A stretch of DNA of 64,000 nt, taken from assembly GCF_031458255.1 (NCBI RefSeq), contig NZ_JAVDYC010000001.1, positions 3,729,001-3,793,000 on the forward strand, in the 5' to 3' direction. A program made the translations under genes and the position numbers. Positions 57,955 through 64,000 of this stretch are shown here, in pieces (position 1 is the stretch's first letter; each line of letters begins with the position of its first letter). The stretch is from Catenuloplanes niger (GTDB lineage: Bacteria > Actinomycetota > Actinomycetes > Mycobacteriales > Micromonosporaceae). Below the pieces are notes generated by a model. It worked only from the letters and a program-made list of their open reading frames with translations. It searched no databases and had not been told where the DNA came from.

Positions 57955-58389
57955 TTAACTCGGTGCGCGCAGCACCAGGCCGGCGGCCTCCAGCTCCGAC
58001 TCGATGCGCACGCGCTCGATCTCCAGGTCCATGCCGGAGACCGTGTCCAGGTGTTCGGGGACCCCGAGGCAGCGGCTTGCCAGGCGCAGACGTGCGTCGT
58101 ACGCCCGGAGGACCGCGATGTGCCAGACCAGCGACTGGGTGGCGATGCCCAGCCGATGACGGTACAGCCGGCGGAGGTCGGCCGCGAGGAACTCGATCGC
58201 GGGCGTCGGCGGGGCCGGGTCGGCCGGGGTGCCGTCCCAGCGCCGGTCGAGGCGCCGCAACAACAAACGGTTACGCATTGTCATGCGCCCATCACTCCGG
58301 AGACCTGCCTCTCCGGAGCCGCGCGCGCATCTGACCGTGATGACGGGCAGGCACAACATCGCCAGGAGCAGGAGTGCCAGCACCACCAT
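57955..58389 (-). CDS. Small hypothetical membrane-anchored protein
   Basis: A 144-residue protein (158 if it starts at 58431). One N-terminal hydrophobic helix (MVVLALLLLAMLCLPVITV) is followed by a soluble, Arg-rich, helical part (LAADLRRLYRHRLGIA, LRAYDARLRLASRCLG, ERVRIESELEAAGL). I do not recognise the family. It sits just upstream of thpR, with nine bases between stop and start, which suggests co-expression. Confidence 0.65.
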   Translation of the reverse strand: MVVLALLLLAMLCLPVITVRCARGSGEAGLRSDGRMTMRNRLLLRRLDRRWDGTPADPAPPTPAIEFLAADLRRLYRHRLGIATQSLVWHIAVLRAYDARLRLASRCLGVPEHLDTVSGMDLEIERVRIESELEAAGLVLRAPS

Positions 58390-58540
58390 GTGCTTCTCGC
58401 CCACGCACCGACGGTATGCGCAGAGTGTCAATGATCACTACGGATATACGGATCCCCGACAAGAATTAGCCACCTGGCTGACTGCGATTCTGCCGATCGG
58501 GTGATGGATGACCGCGAGGGTGCATTCGTGGAACCGGCAG

Positions 58541-59839
58541 CTATGCAACTGGCACCTTCGCCTCGGCCGGTGCGACCACCGAGAACCGGGGCAGCGGCCG
58601 CAGCGTGATCCGCAGGCGCTCACCGGACCGGCGCAGTTGCCAGACCAGCGCGGCCAGCGCCGCGACCAGCGAGATGACGCCACTGAGCGCGATGCTCACG
58701 GCCGGGCCGAACAGCTCCGACCACCAGCCCGCGATCGGCGCGCCGATCGGCGTGGTGCCGAGGAAGACCAGCACGTAGAGCGCCATCACCCGGCCGCGGT
58801 AGGCGGCGTCCGTGCCGAGCTGCACGCGCTGGTTCGCCGCCTGCGCGAAGAAGATCATGAAGAACCCGGTGGGTACGAGCAGCAGCGCGGCGGCCCAGAA
58901 CGCCGGTGCGAAGCCGACCAGCACCTCCAGCGCCGCGAACGCCACGCCGGGCAGCAGCACGGTGTAGATCGACGGCCGCTCGGTGCGCCCGCTGCCGGCC
59001 AGCGCCCCACCCAGCGCGCCCAGCGCGAGCGCGGTGGTGAGCAGGCCGAACGAGGCCGGTCCGGCGTCGAACGAGACCTTGGCCAGCACGGCCAGCGTCA
59101 CCGGGAAGTTGAAGCCGATCATGGCGACCACGGACATCACCACGATCACCAGCAGCAGGTCGCCGCGGGCCCGGACGTAGCGCAGGCCGTCCAGCACGCC
59201 GGAGCTCTTCCGGGAGGCCTTCGACACCGCGGCGCGGATCAGGTCGGGCACGTGCATGCGCAGGTACGCGAAGACCGGCGCGATCGCCAGCACGGTGCTG
59301 ATCAGGAAGACCGGCCCGATGCCGAGCGTCGCGATCGCCACACCGGCCAGCGCGGGACCGCTGACCCGGGCCACGTTGAACGTGGCGGCGGAGAGCGAGA
59401 GCGCGTTCGGCAGCAGCGTCATGCCGACCAGCTCGGAGACGAACGACTGGCGCACCGGTGTCTCGACCGCGTTCGCGACGCCGAGCAGGCCGGCGAAGAC
59501 GAAGACGTGCCAGAGCTCGACCACGCCGGCCGCGACCAGGATCGCGAACGCGACGGCGAGCACCGCGTAGGCGACGTTCGCGGCGATCAGGATGTGCCGC
59601 TTGTCGTACCGGTCGGCGAGCGTCCCGGCATAGAGCGTGAGCAGCAGCACCGGGAGGAACTGCAGCGCGGTGACGATGCCGAGCGCGGAGCCGGAGTTGC
59701 CGGACAGGTCCAGTACCAGCCAGTCCTGGGCCGTGAACATCATCCAGACGCCGACCAGCTTCACCAGCTGACCGGTGGCGAACAGCCGGTAGTTACGTAC
59801 GGTCAGGGATCGGAACGTGGTGCTCAGCGTGCCTCGCAC
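58541..59839 (-). CDS. MFS transporter (EntS/DHA3-like)
   Basis: A 432-residue membrane protein with 12 predicted helices. The start NYRLFATGQLVKLVGVWM and the loop GTLADRYDKRHILIAANV (the MFS A motif) fit the DHA3/EntS group, which exports siderophores and drugs. The central cytoplasmic loop (DLIRAAVSKASRKSSGVLDG) and DAAYRGRVMALYVLVF are also typical. Start: GTG 59839. The MarR gene upstream (50 bp apart, same strand) is likely its regulator and in one operon. Confidence 0.93.
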   Translation of the reverse strand: MRGTLSTTFRSLTVRNYRLFATGQLVKLVGVWMMFTAQDWLVLDLSGNSGSALGIVTALQFLPVLLLTLYAGTLADRYDKRHILIAANVAYAVLAVAFAILVAAGVVELWHVFVFAGLLGVANAVETPVRQSFVSELVGMTLLPNALSLSAATFNVARVSGPALAGVAIATLGIGPVFLISTVLAIAPVFAYLRMHVPDLIRAAVSKASRKSSGVLDGLRYVRARGDLLLVIVVMSVVAMIGFNFPVTLAVLAKVSFDAGPASFGLLTTALALGALGGALAGSGRTERPSIYTVLLPGVAFAALEVLVGFAPAFWAAALLLVPTGFFMIFFAQAANQRVQLGTDAAYRGRVMALYVLVFLGTTPIGAPIAGWWSELFGPAVSIALSGVISLVAALAALVWQLRRSGERLRITLRPLPRFSVVAPAEAKVPVA

Positions 59840-59888
59840 GGGATCGTGCGCCTCCTCGTCTCGGCGTGTCGTGCTGCCGTGTGACGAC

Positions 59889-60326
59889 TCAGGCGGCCCG
59901 GGCGACCCTCCGCATGATCTCGGCGGCCCGCCGGAGGATCTCCAGATCCTCCGCGGACAGCTCGGCGAGATGGTCGGCGAGCCACTCGTTGTGCGCGCGC
60001 TGCACCTGCTCGTACGCCTGGCGCCCCTGCGCGGTGGTGCGCAGGATGACCTGCCGGCCGTCGGTCGGATGCGGCTCGCGGAGCACCATGCCCCGCTCCT
60101 CCAGCTTCGCGATGATCTTGGTCATCGTGGGTGGCTGCACCCGCTCGACGTCCGCGAGTTCACGCGGGCTGAGCGAACCGGCCAGCTCCAGGCTGGTCAG
60201 CGCGGACAGCTGCGCCATGGTCAGGTCACCGACCGGCCGCGCCTGTCGCAGCCGCCGGTTGAGCCGGGTGATCGCTTCGCGCAGCCCCAGGGCGAGCTGC
60301 AGCGCGGTCGTGCGCTCCGCCATCAC
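59889..60326 (-). CDS. MarR-family transcriptional regulator
   Basis: A 145-residue regulator. The winged helix is clear: MAQLSALTSLELAGSLSPRELADVERVQPPTMTKIIAKLEERGMV, seen in pieces as LSPRELADVERV (HTH) and PPTMTKIIAKLEERGMV (recognition helix), then the wing REPHPTDGRQVILRTT. N- and C-terminal helices form the dimer. Start: GTG 60326 (GGAG seven bases upstream) or ATG 60323. Two 13-bp palindrome-like sites lie at 60348-60373 in the promoter. It should repress itself and the MFS gene that follows. Confidence 0.95.
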   Translation of the reverse strand: MMAERTTALQLALGLREAITRLNRRLRQARPVGDLTMAQLSALTSLELAGSLSPRELADVERVQPPTMTKIIAKLEERGMVLREPHPTDGRQVILRTTAQGRQAYEQVQRAHNEWLADHLAELSAEDLEILRRAAEIMRRVARAA

Positions 60327-60347
60327 CGTCCCGCTCCGTCACGTTCC

Positions 60348-60373
60348 TTAGCCTAGCTAATAAGCCTGGCTAA
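60348..60373. promoter_or_regulatory. Two adjacent MarR-type operator sites
   Basis: TTAGCCTAGCTAA (60348-60360) is a perfect inverted repeat of TTAGC; TAAGCCTGGCTAA (60361-60373) follows at once with one mismatch. They lie 22 bp upstream of the marR start codon, in a conspicuously AT-rich patch. Confidence 0.75.
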
Positions 60374-60448
60374 CTACCACCGATATGACCGCTCTCACCA
60401 GCGTGCGCCGGGAGGTTCGGCACACCGTACCCCCCGGCGCCGCGAGTT

Positions 60449-61894
60449 CTACAGAAGCGCGGCCTCGATCGGCCCGCGCAGGAAGTAGAGGACGAAGAAG
60501 AACGCCACGCCGTACAGCAGCGGGTGCACCTGACGCGCCTTGCCGGACACCGCCTTGAGCACCACGTAGGTGATCACGCCGGCGCCGATGCCGTTCGAGA
60601 TCGAGTAGGTGAACGGCATCAGCACGATCGTCAGGAACGCCGGGATCGCGATCTCCCAGTCGCTCCAGTCGATCGTGCGGACCGCGGTCATCATCAGGAA
60701 GCCGACCACGACCAGCGCGGCGGACGCGGCCTCGAACGGCACGATCTGCACCAGCGGCGACACCAGCACCGCCACCAGGAACAGCGCGCCGGTCACCAGG
60801 TTCGCCACGCCGGTCCGGGCGCCCTCGCCGACACCGGCCGCGCTCTCGATGTAGGACGTGTTGCTGGAGGTGCTCGCCACACCACCGGCCGCGGCCGCGA
60901 TCGAGTCGACGAGCAGGATCTCCCGGGTACGCGGCGGGGTGCCGCTCTCGTCGAGCAGGCCACCCTCCTGGCCGACCGCGACCATGGTGCCCATCGTGTC
61001 GAAGAAGTCCGTCAGCAGCAGCGTGAAGACGAACATCAGGCAGACCAGCACGCCCGCGCGGCTCCACGAGTCGAACAGGTTGAAGTTGCCGATCAGCGAC
61101 AGGTCCGGCGTGACCGACCAGTCCTTGTCCAGGCTCGGCACGTTCAGCGACCAGCCGTGCGGGTTGCCGGCCGGGCCGCCCGCCGGGCCGACCTTCGCGA
61201 CCGCCTCCACGATCAGCGCCAGCACGGTGGAGGCGAGGATGCCGATCAGGATCGCGCCCTTGACCTTGCGCACCATCAGGATCAGCGTGAGCAGCAGCCC
61301 GAGCACGAAGACCAGCACCGGCCAGGTGACGAGCTGGCCGCCGATGCCGAGCAGCAGCGGCGGCGAGCCGGCCGAGCCGCGGGCGAAGCCGGCGTCCACG
61401 AAACCGATCAGCGCCAGGAACAGGCCGATGCCGACACCGATCGCGGTCTTCAACTCCGTGGGCACGGCGTGGAACACCGCCTGCCGGAAGCCGGTCAGCA
61501 CCAGCAGCGCGATGATCACGCCCTCGATGACGACCAGGCCCATCGCGTCGGCCCAGGTCATCTGCGGCGCGATCTCGTACGCGACGAGCGCGTTGACGCC
61601 CAGACCGGCGGCCAGCGCGAGGGGGAAACGCGCCACCACGCCCATCAGGATCGTCATCAGGCCGGCGACCAGCGCGGTCGCGGCCGCGATCGCCGGGATC
61701 GCCAGCGACGCGCCGTCACCGTCGACGGCGGCGCCGAGGATCAGCGGGTTGAGCACCACGATGTAGGCCATCGTGAAGAAGGTGGCGAAACCACCGCGCA
61801 CCTCGCGGCTCAGCGTCGAGCCGCGCGCGGAGATCTCGAAGAATCGGTCGAAGGCGTTGCGGGGCGTCGTTGCCTCTGCCGGTGAACCGGCCAT
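60449..61894 (-). CDS. NCS2-family purine permease (AzgA-like)
   Basis: A 481-residue permease with 13-14 helices for adenine, guanine or hypoxanthine uptake by proton symport. Landmarks: REVRGGFATFFTMAYIVVLNP, GLGVNALVAYEI, AVPTELKTAIGVGIGLFLALIGF, TDFFDTMGTMVAVGQEGGL and STSSNTSYIESAAGVGEGART, all typical of AzgA/PbuG-type proteins. The ATG at 61894 has GAGG six bases upstream; the longer frame to 62002 has no support. It is divergent from the DUF2530 gene. Confidence 0.95.
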   Translation of the reverse strand: MAGSPAEATTPRNAFDRFFEISARGSTLSREVRGGFATFFTMAYIVVLNPLILGAAVDGDGASLAIPAIAAATALVAGLMTILMGVVARFPLALAAGLGVNALVAYEIAPQMTWADAMGLVVIEGVIIALLVLTGFRQAVFHAVPTELKTAIGVGIGLFLALIGFVDAGFARGSAGSPPLLLGIGGQLVTWPVLVFVLGLLLTLILMVRKVKGAILIGILASTVLALIVEAVAKVGPAGGPAGNPHGWSLNVPSLDKDWSVTPDLSLIGNFNLFDSWSRAGVLVCLMFVFTLLLTDFFDTMGTMVAVGQEGGLLDESGTPPRTREILLVDSIAAAAGGVASTSSNTSYIESAAGVGEGARTGVANLVTGALFLVAVLVSPLVQIVPFEAASAALVVVGFLMMTAVRTIDWSDWEIAIPAFLTIVLMPFTYSISNGIGAGVITYVVLKAVSGKARQVHPLLYGVAFFFVLYFLRGPIEAALL

Positions 61895-62029
61895 GGGCAC
61901 CTCACTGGGATGATCGAGACGTACGGAAGGCGTCATAGTCCCAAACACACTGCGTCCGCAAAAGCTCACAAATGTTTCGGATACGTACCGCTGACCTGGC
62001 ACGGACGGCCGTGGCCGTACCCTTGGGTA

Positions 62030-62347
62030 GTGGCCCGATCCTCAGTTCCGCTGCCGACGTCCGACATGACGCCGGACGATCGGCCCTCCGATACGGCGGC
62101 GACGCGTCCCCGACCGCGACCGCTCGACCCGCCGATGGTCCCGTTCGCGGTCGGCGGCACCATCGCCTGGGCCGTCGCCGGGCTGGTCCTGTTCGTCTTC
62201 TTCCGCGACTGGCTGGAGTCCACCGGCCGGGCCGACTGGCTGTGGATCTGCCTGACCGGCTTCCTGCTCGGCTTCCCGGGCACGGCCACGATGATGCGTC
62301 ACGACGCACGCCGGCGCCGGCGGCGCACCGACCCCGATCAGCCGTGA
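62030..62347 (+). CDS. DUF2530 small membrane protein
   Basis: A 105-residue protein (93 from ATG 62066) with two TM helices (VPFAVGGTIAWAVAGLVLFVFF and WLWICLTGFLLGFPGTA). A proline-rich start and an Arg-rich end (RRRRRRTDPDQP) frame them. This fits DUF2530, an actinobacterial family of unknown role that often stands beside DUF3027. GTG 62030 may be leaderless, since TACCCT stands six bases before it. The 3' end overlaps the DUF3027 gene tail to tail by ten bases. Confidence 0.85.
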   Translation: MARSSVPLPTSDMTPDDRPSDTAATRPRPRPLDPPMVPFAVGGTIAWAVAGLVLFVFFRDWLESTGRADWLWICLTGFLLGFPGTATMMRHDARRRRRRTDPDQP

Positions 62348-63153
62348 CCGTACGGCTCGGCGGGCTCGTCGCCCTCGACCGAGCCGGACGCGCGGCTGAC
62401 CGCCACGGCCTCGACCTCGCTGTCGTCGTAGATCGTCGGCAGCTCCTCGACGTGCGTCTCCGGCTCCTGCAACGTCTCGGAGTGCGCGCCGCAGCCGTGA
62501 TCGATGCTGACCGCGCGGCCGTCGTCCGGCGCGTAGAGGTTGCCGCAGACGCCGAACGCCTGCCGCAGCGCGCCGGCCAGCGGCAGGTAGAACCCGCACG
62601 AGCCGCACCGGGCCGCGCGCGGGGCGGCGACCGAGATCGGGGCCTCCGGGCCGGCGTCGCCGTCGTACCACCGCTGGGCCGTGTCCTGCCGGCCGAACCG
62701 GGACATCACCCGCGCCCGGCCCAGGCCCAGCTCCCAGCTGGTCTCCTCGACCGCCGGGTCGTCGGACTCCAGGTAGCCGGGCGCCAGCCGCTCGTCGTCC
62801 GGCGCGGTCGGCAGCAGGTCGCCCACGCCGAGGTCGCCGGGCTGCAACCGCTCGTTCCACGGGAGCCAGCCGGGCGCCAGCAGCGCGTCCGGGCCGGGCA
62901 GGAGCACGGTCTCGCAGACCGTCACGTGCTTGCTGCGTGAGACACGCGTCACCGTGACCGCCCACCGCCAGCCGCGGTAGCCGGCGAGGTGACACTCGAA
63001 GAGGTGTGTGACCAGCCGATCCCCTTCGGCGATCACCTCAAGATGCTCGCCCACCTCCGACACGTCCACATCCGTGATGGCGTCCCGCGCGATGTCGACG
63101 GCATCGGCGCAGACCTGGTCGAGTTTTGCGGGCCGGGCGGCGATCCTGCTCAC
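62338..63153 (-). CDS. DUF3027 protein
   Basis: A 271-residue soluble actinobacterial protein. It starts SRIAARPAKLDQVCADAVDI and has the family blocks HLFECHLAGYRGWRWAVTVTR, PGPDALLAPGWLPWNERLQPGDLGVGDLLP and the Cys cluster ARCGSCGFYLPLAGALRQAFGVCGN, which may bind a metal. The C-terminus is acidic. Role unknown. I chose GTG 63153; the open frame to 63492 lies across the divergent gene's start region and lacks homology. The overlap with DUF2530 and their shared conservation suggest a functional link. Confidence 0.9.
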   Translation of the reverse strand: MSRIAARPAKLDQVCADAVDIARDAITDVDVSEVGEHLEVIAEGDRLVTHLFECHLAGYRGWRWAVTVTRVSRSKHVTVCETVLLPGPDALLAPGWLPWNERLQPGDLGVGDLLPTAPDDERLAPGYLESDDPAVEETSWELGLGRARVMSRFGRQDTAQRWYDGDAGPEAPISVAAPRAARCGSCGFYLPLAGALRQAFGVCGNLYAPDDGRAVSIDHGCGAHSETLQEPETHVEELPTIYDDSEVEAVAVSRASGSVEGDEPAEPYGHG

Positions 63154-63253
63154 CCGTCCATTCTTCCCTACGCATCGGTCGCTCTCCCACTTGACCCCGA
63201 TCGGGCCCGGCCGCGTGGGGCGAATGTGGCCCGGATGGGCGAGGATGGACGGC

Positions 63254-64000
63254 ATGGATTTCCTGGCGCTGTTGATCCGGGGCGTCCGGCTCCTCCTCCG
63301 CGGCGCGGTCTCCGGCACCAGGTGGGCCGGGCGGCATGCCGGAGTGGTTCGCGCCAAGGGCGCCGGCGGCGAGACCGGCATGATCCGCCTGATGGACCTG
63401 CACGCCGCGTCCGTCGCCGGCGACACGCTCATCACGCTGGGCCTGGCCGGCACGATCTTCTTCGCGGTCCCGCTCGGTGAGGCGCGCGGCAAGGTGGCGC
63501 TCTACCTGCTGATCACCATGGTGCCGTTCGCGCTGCTCGCCCCGGTCGTCGGCCCGCTGCTCGACCACTTCCGGCACGGCCGGCGGTACGCGCTGGCCAC
63601 CACCATGCTCGGCCGCGCGTTCCTGGCCTGGCTCATCTCCGACAACCTCGACGGGTTCGCGCTCTACCCGGCCGCGTTCGGCGTGCTGGCGCTGTCCCGG
63701 GCGTACGGCGTGGCCCGCGCCGCCGCGGTTCCCCGCCTGCTGCCGGCCGGGCTCAGCCTCTCCCAGGCCGGCGCGCGCGGCAGCGTCTACGGCACCATCG
63801 CCGGCACCGTCGTGCTGCCGCTCGGCCTCGCCGCGGTCTGGGTCGGCCCGCAGTGGCCGCTGCGCGTCGCCGCGATCATCTTCCTGGCCGGCATGGTGAT
63901 CGCGCTGCGGTTGCCGCCCAAGGCCGACTCGGAGCCGCCGGAGGCGGTACCGCGCCCGATCACCGCGATCTTCGGGATGCGGCGCGGCGGCCCGCGCGCG
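63254..64000 (+). CDS. MFS-type membrane protein (partial, C-terminus outside)
   Basis: The first 249 codons of a membrane protein cut by the window edge. After 40 residues with a basic amphipathic start (RGVRLLLRGAVSGTRWAGRH) come the helices, including LMDLHAASVAGDTLITLGLAGTIFFAV, VPFALLAPVVGPLLDHFRHGRR (MFS A-motif-like) and IAGTVVLPLGLAAVWVG. This fits the actinobacterial group of Rv0876c-like transporters, and its place beside DUF3027 supports that. Substrate unknown. Start: ATG 63254, or ATG 63245 in frame. Confidence 0.85.
   Translation, partial: MDFLALLIRGVRLLLRGAVSGTRWAGRHAGVVRAKGAGGETGMIRLMDLHAASVAGDTLITLGLAGTIFFAVPLGEARGKVALYLLITMVPFALLAPVVGPLLDHFRHGRRYALATTMLGRAFLAWLISDNLDGFALYPAAFGVLALSRAYGVARAAAVPRLLPAGLSLSQAGARGSVYGTIAGTVVLPLGLAAVWVGPQWPLRVAAIIFLAGMVIALRLPPKADSEPPEAVPRPITAIFGMRRGGPRA

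Noticed and set aside
1-64000. CRISPR arrays, insertion sequences, prophage or replication origin
   Set aside because: No regularly spaced repeats with spacers, no transposase, integrase or phage genes, and no DnaA-box cluster were seen.

Overview
The window is a 64 kb chromosomal segment of a very GC-rich actinobacterium, most likely from the Micromonosporaceae (Actinoplanes/Micromonospora-like). The evidence is the codon use, the many GTG starts and ATGA/GTGA overlaps, SepH beside serC, the DUF2530/DUF3027 pair, and actinobacterial ZTP and c-di-AMP riboswitches. It reads as core plus niche-adaptation genome. I see no transposase, integrase, phage module, CRISPR array, rRNA or replication origin; there is one tRNA (Arg, anticodon CCU).

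Layout. 1-2.4 kb: N-terminus of a sensor histidine kinase, divergent from a two-gene ABC-2 exporter. 2.5-7.1 kb: a coupled pair made of a YhgE/Pip-type membrane protein and a fusion of a degenerate acyl-CoA synthetase with a degenerate ABC ATPase. This is my best candidate for an undescribed system. 7.2-10.8 kb: a GGDEF-EAL membrane protein and a small HTH protein with a 20-bp palindrome at its promoter. 10.9-12.9 kb: a divergent GT1 glycosyltransferase/methyltransferase pair. 13.2-16.2 kb: glyA under a ZTP riboswitch, an S4 protein, an orphan AbiEii-like nucleotidyltransferase and a small protein. 16.3-18.1 kb: an LPxTG surface protein and the tRNA. 18.3-22.7 kb: a DUF5937-type regulator followed by a heterodimeric ABC exporter with one consensus and one degenerate ATP site. 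22.8-32.9 kb: envelope and signalling genes (LCP ligase, O-antigen-ligase-like protein with a 500-residue tail, a kinase-lobe remnant protein, a Ser/Thr kinase with an external lectin domain, an RlpA-like secreted protein, an LTA-synthase-like sulfatase).

33-46 kb is mostly secreted enzymes and sugar use: an M6 protease, an SDR, the zinc-free ribosomal protein bL36 paralog behind a candidate Zur box, a GH106-like rhamnosidase behind a LacI-type operator, a secreted coiled-coil wall protein under a c-di-AMP riboswitch, a GH65 phosphorylase with beta-phosphoglucomutase, and an MsmK/UgpC-like ATPase. 46-51.3 kb is an envelope group: a GT2 coupled to a nucleotidyltransferase-like/CDP-alcohol phosphotransferase fusion, PspC, DUF4230 and a second CDP-alcohol phosphotransferase.

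51.3-64 kb is metabolic and conserved: a ParB-like small protein, nitroreductase with aldose epimerase, pdxH divergent from serC, sepH, a P-loop kinase, ThpR, MFS with MarR and tandem MarR-type sites, an NCS2 purine permease, DUF2530, DUF3027 and the start of another MFS protein. The serC-sepH to MFS order resembles a block also found in mycobacteria. PdxH makes the PLP that SerC and GlyA need, and GlyA's ZTP control ties one-carbon metabolism to purine status. Most operons end in strong GC hairpins without long U tracts.
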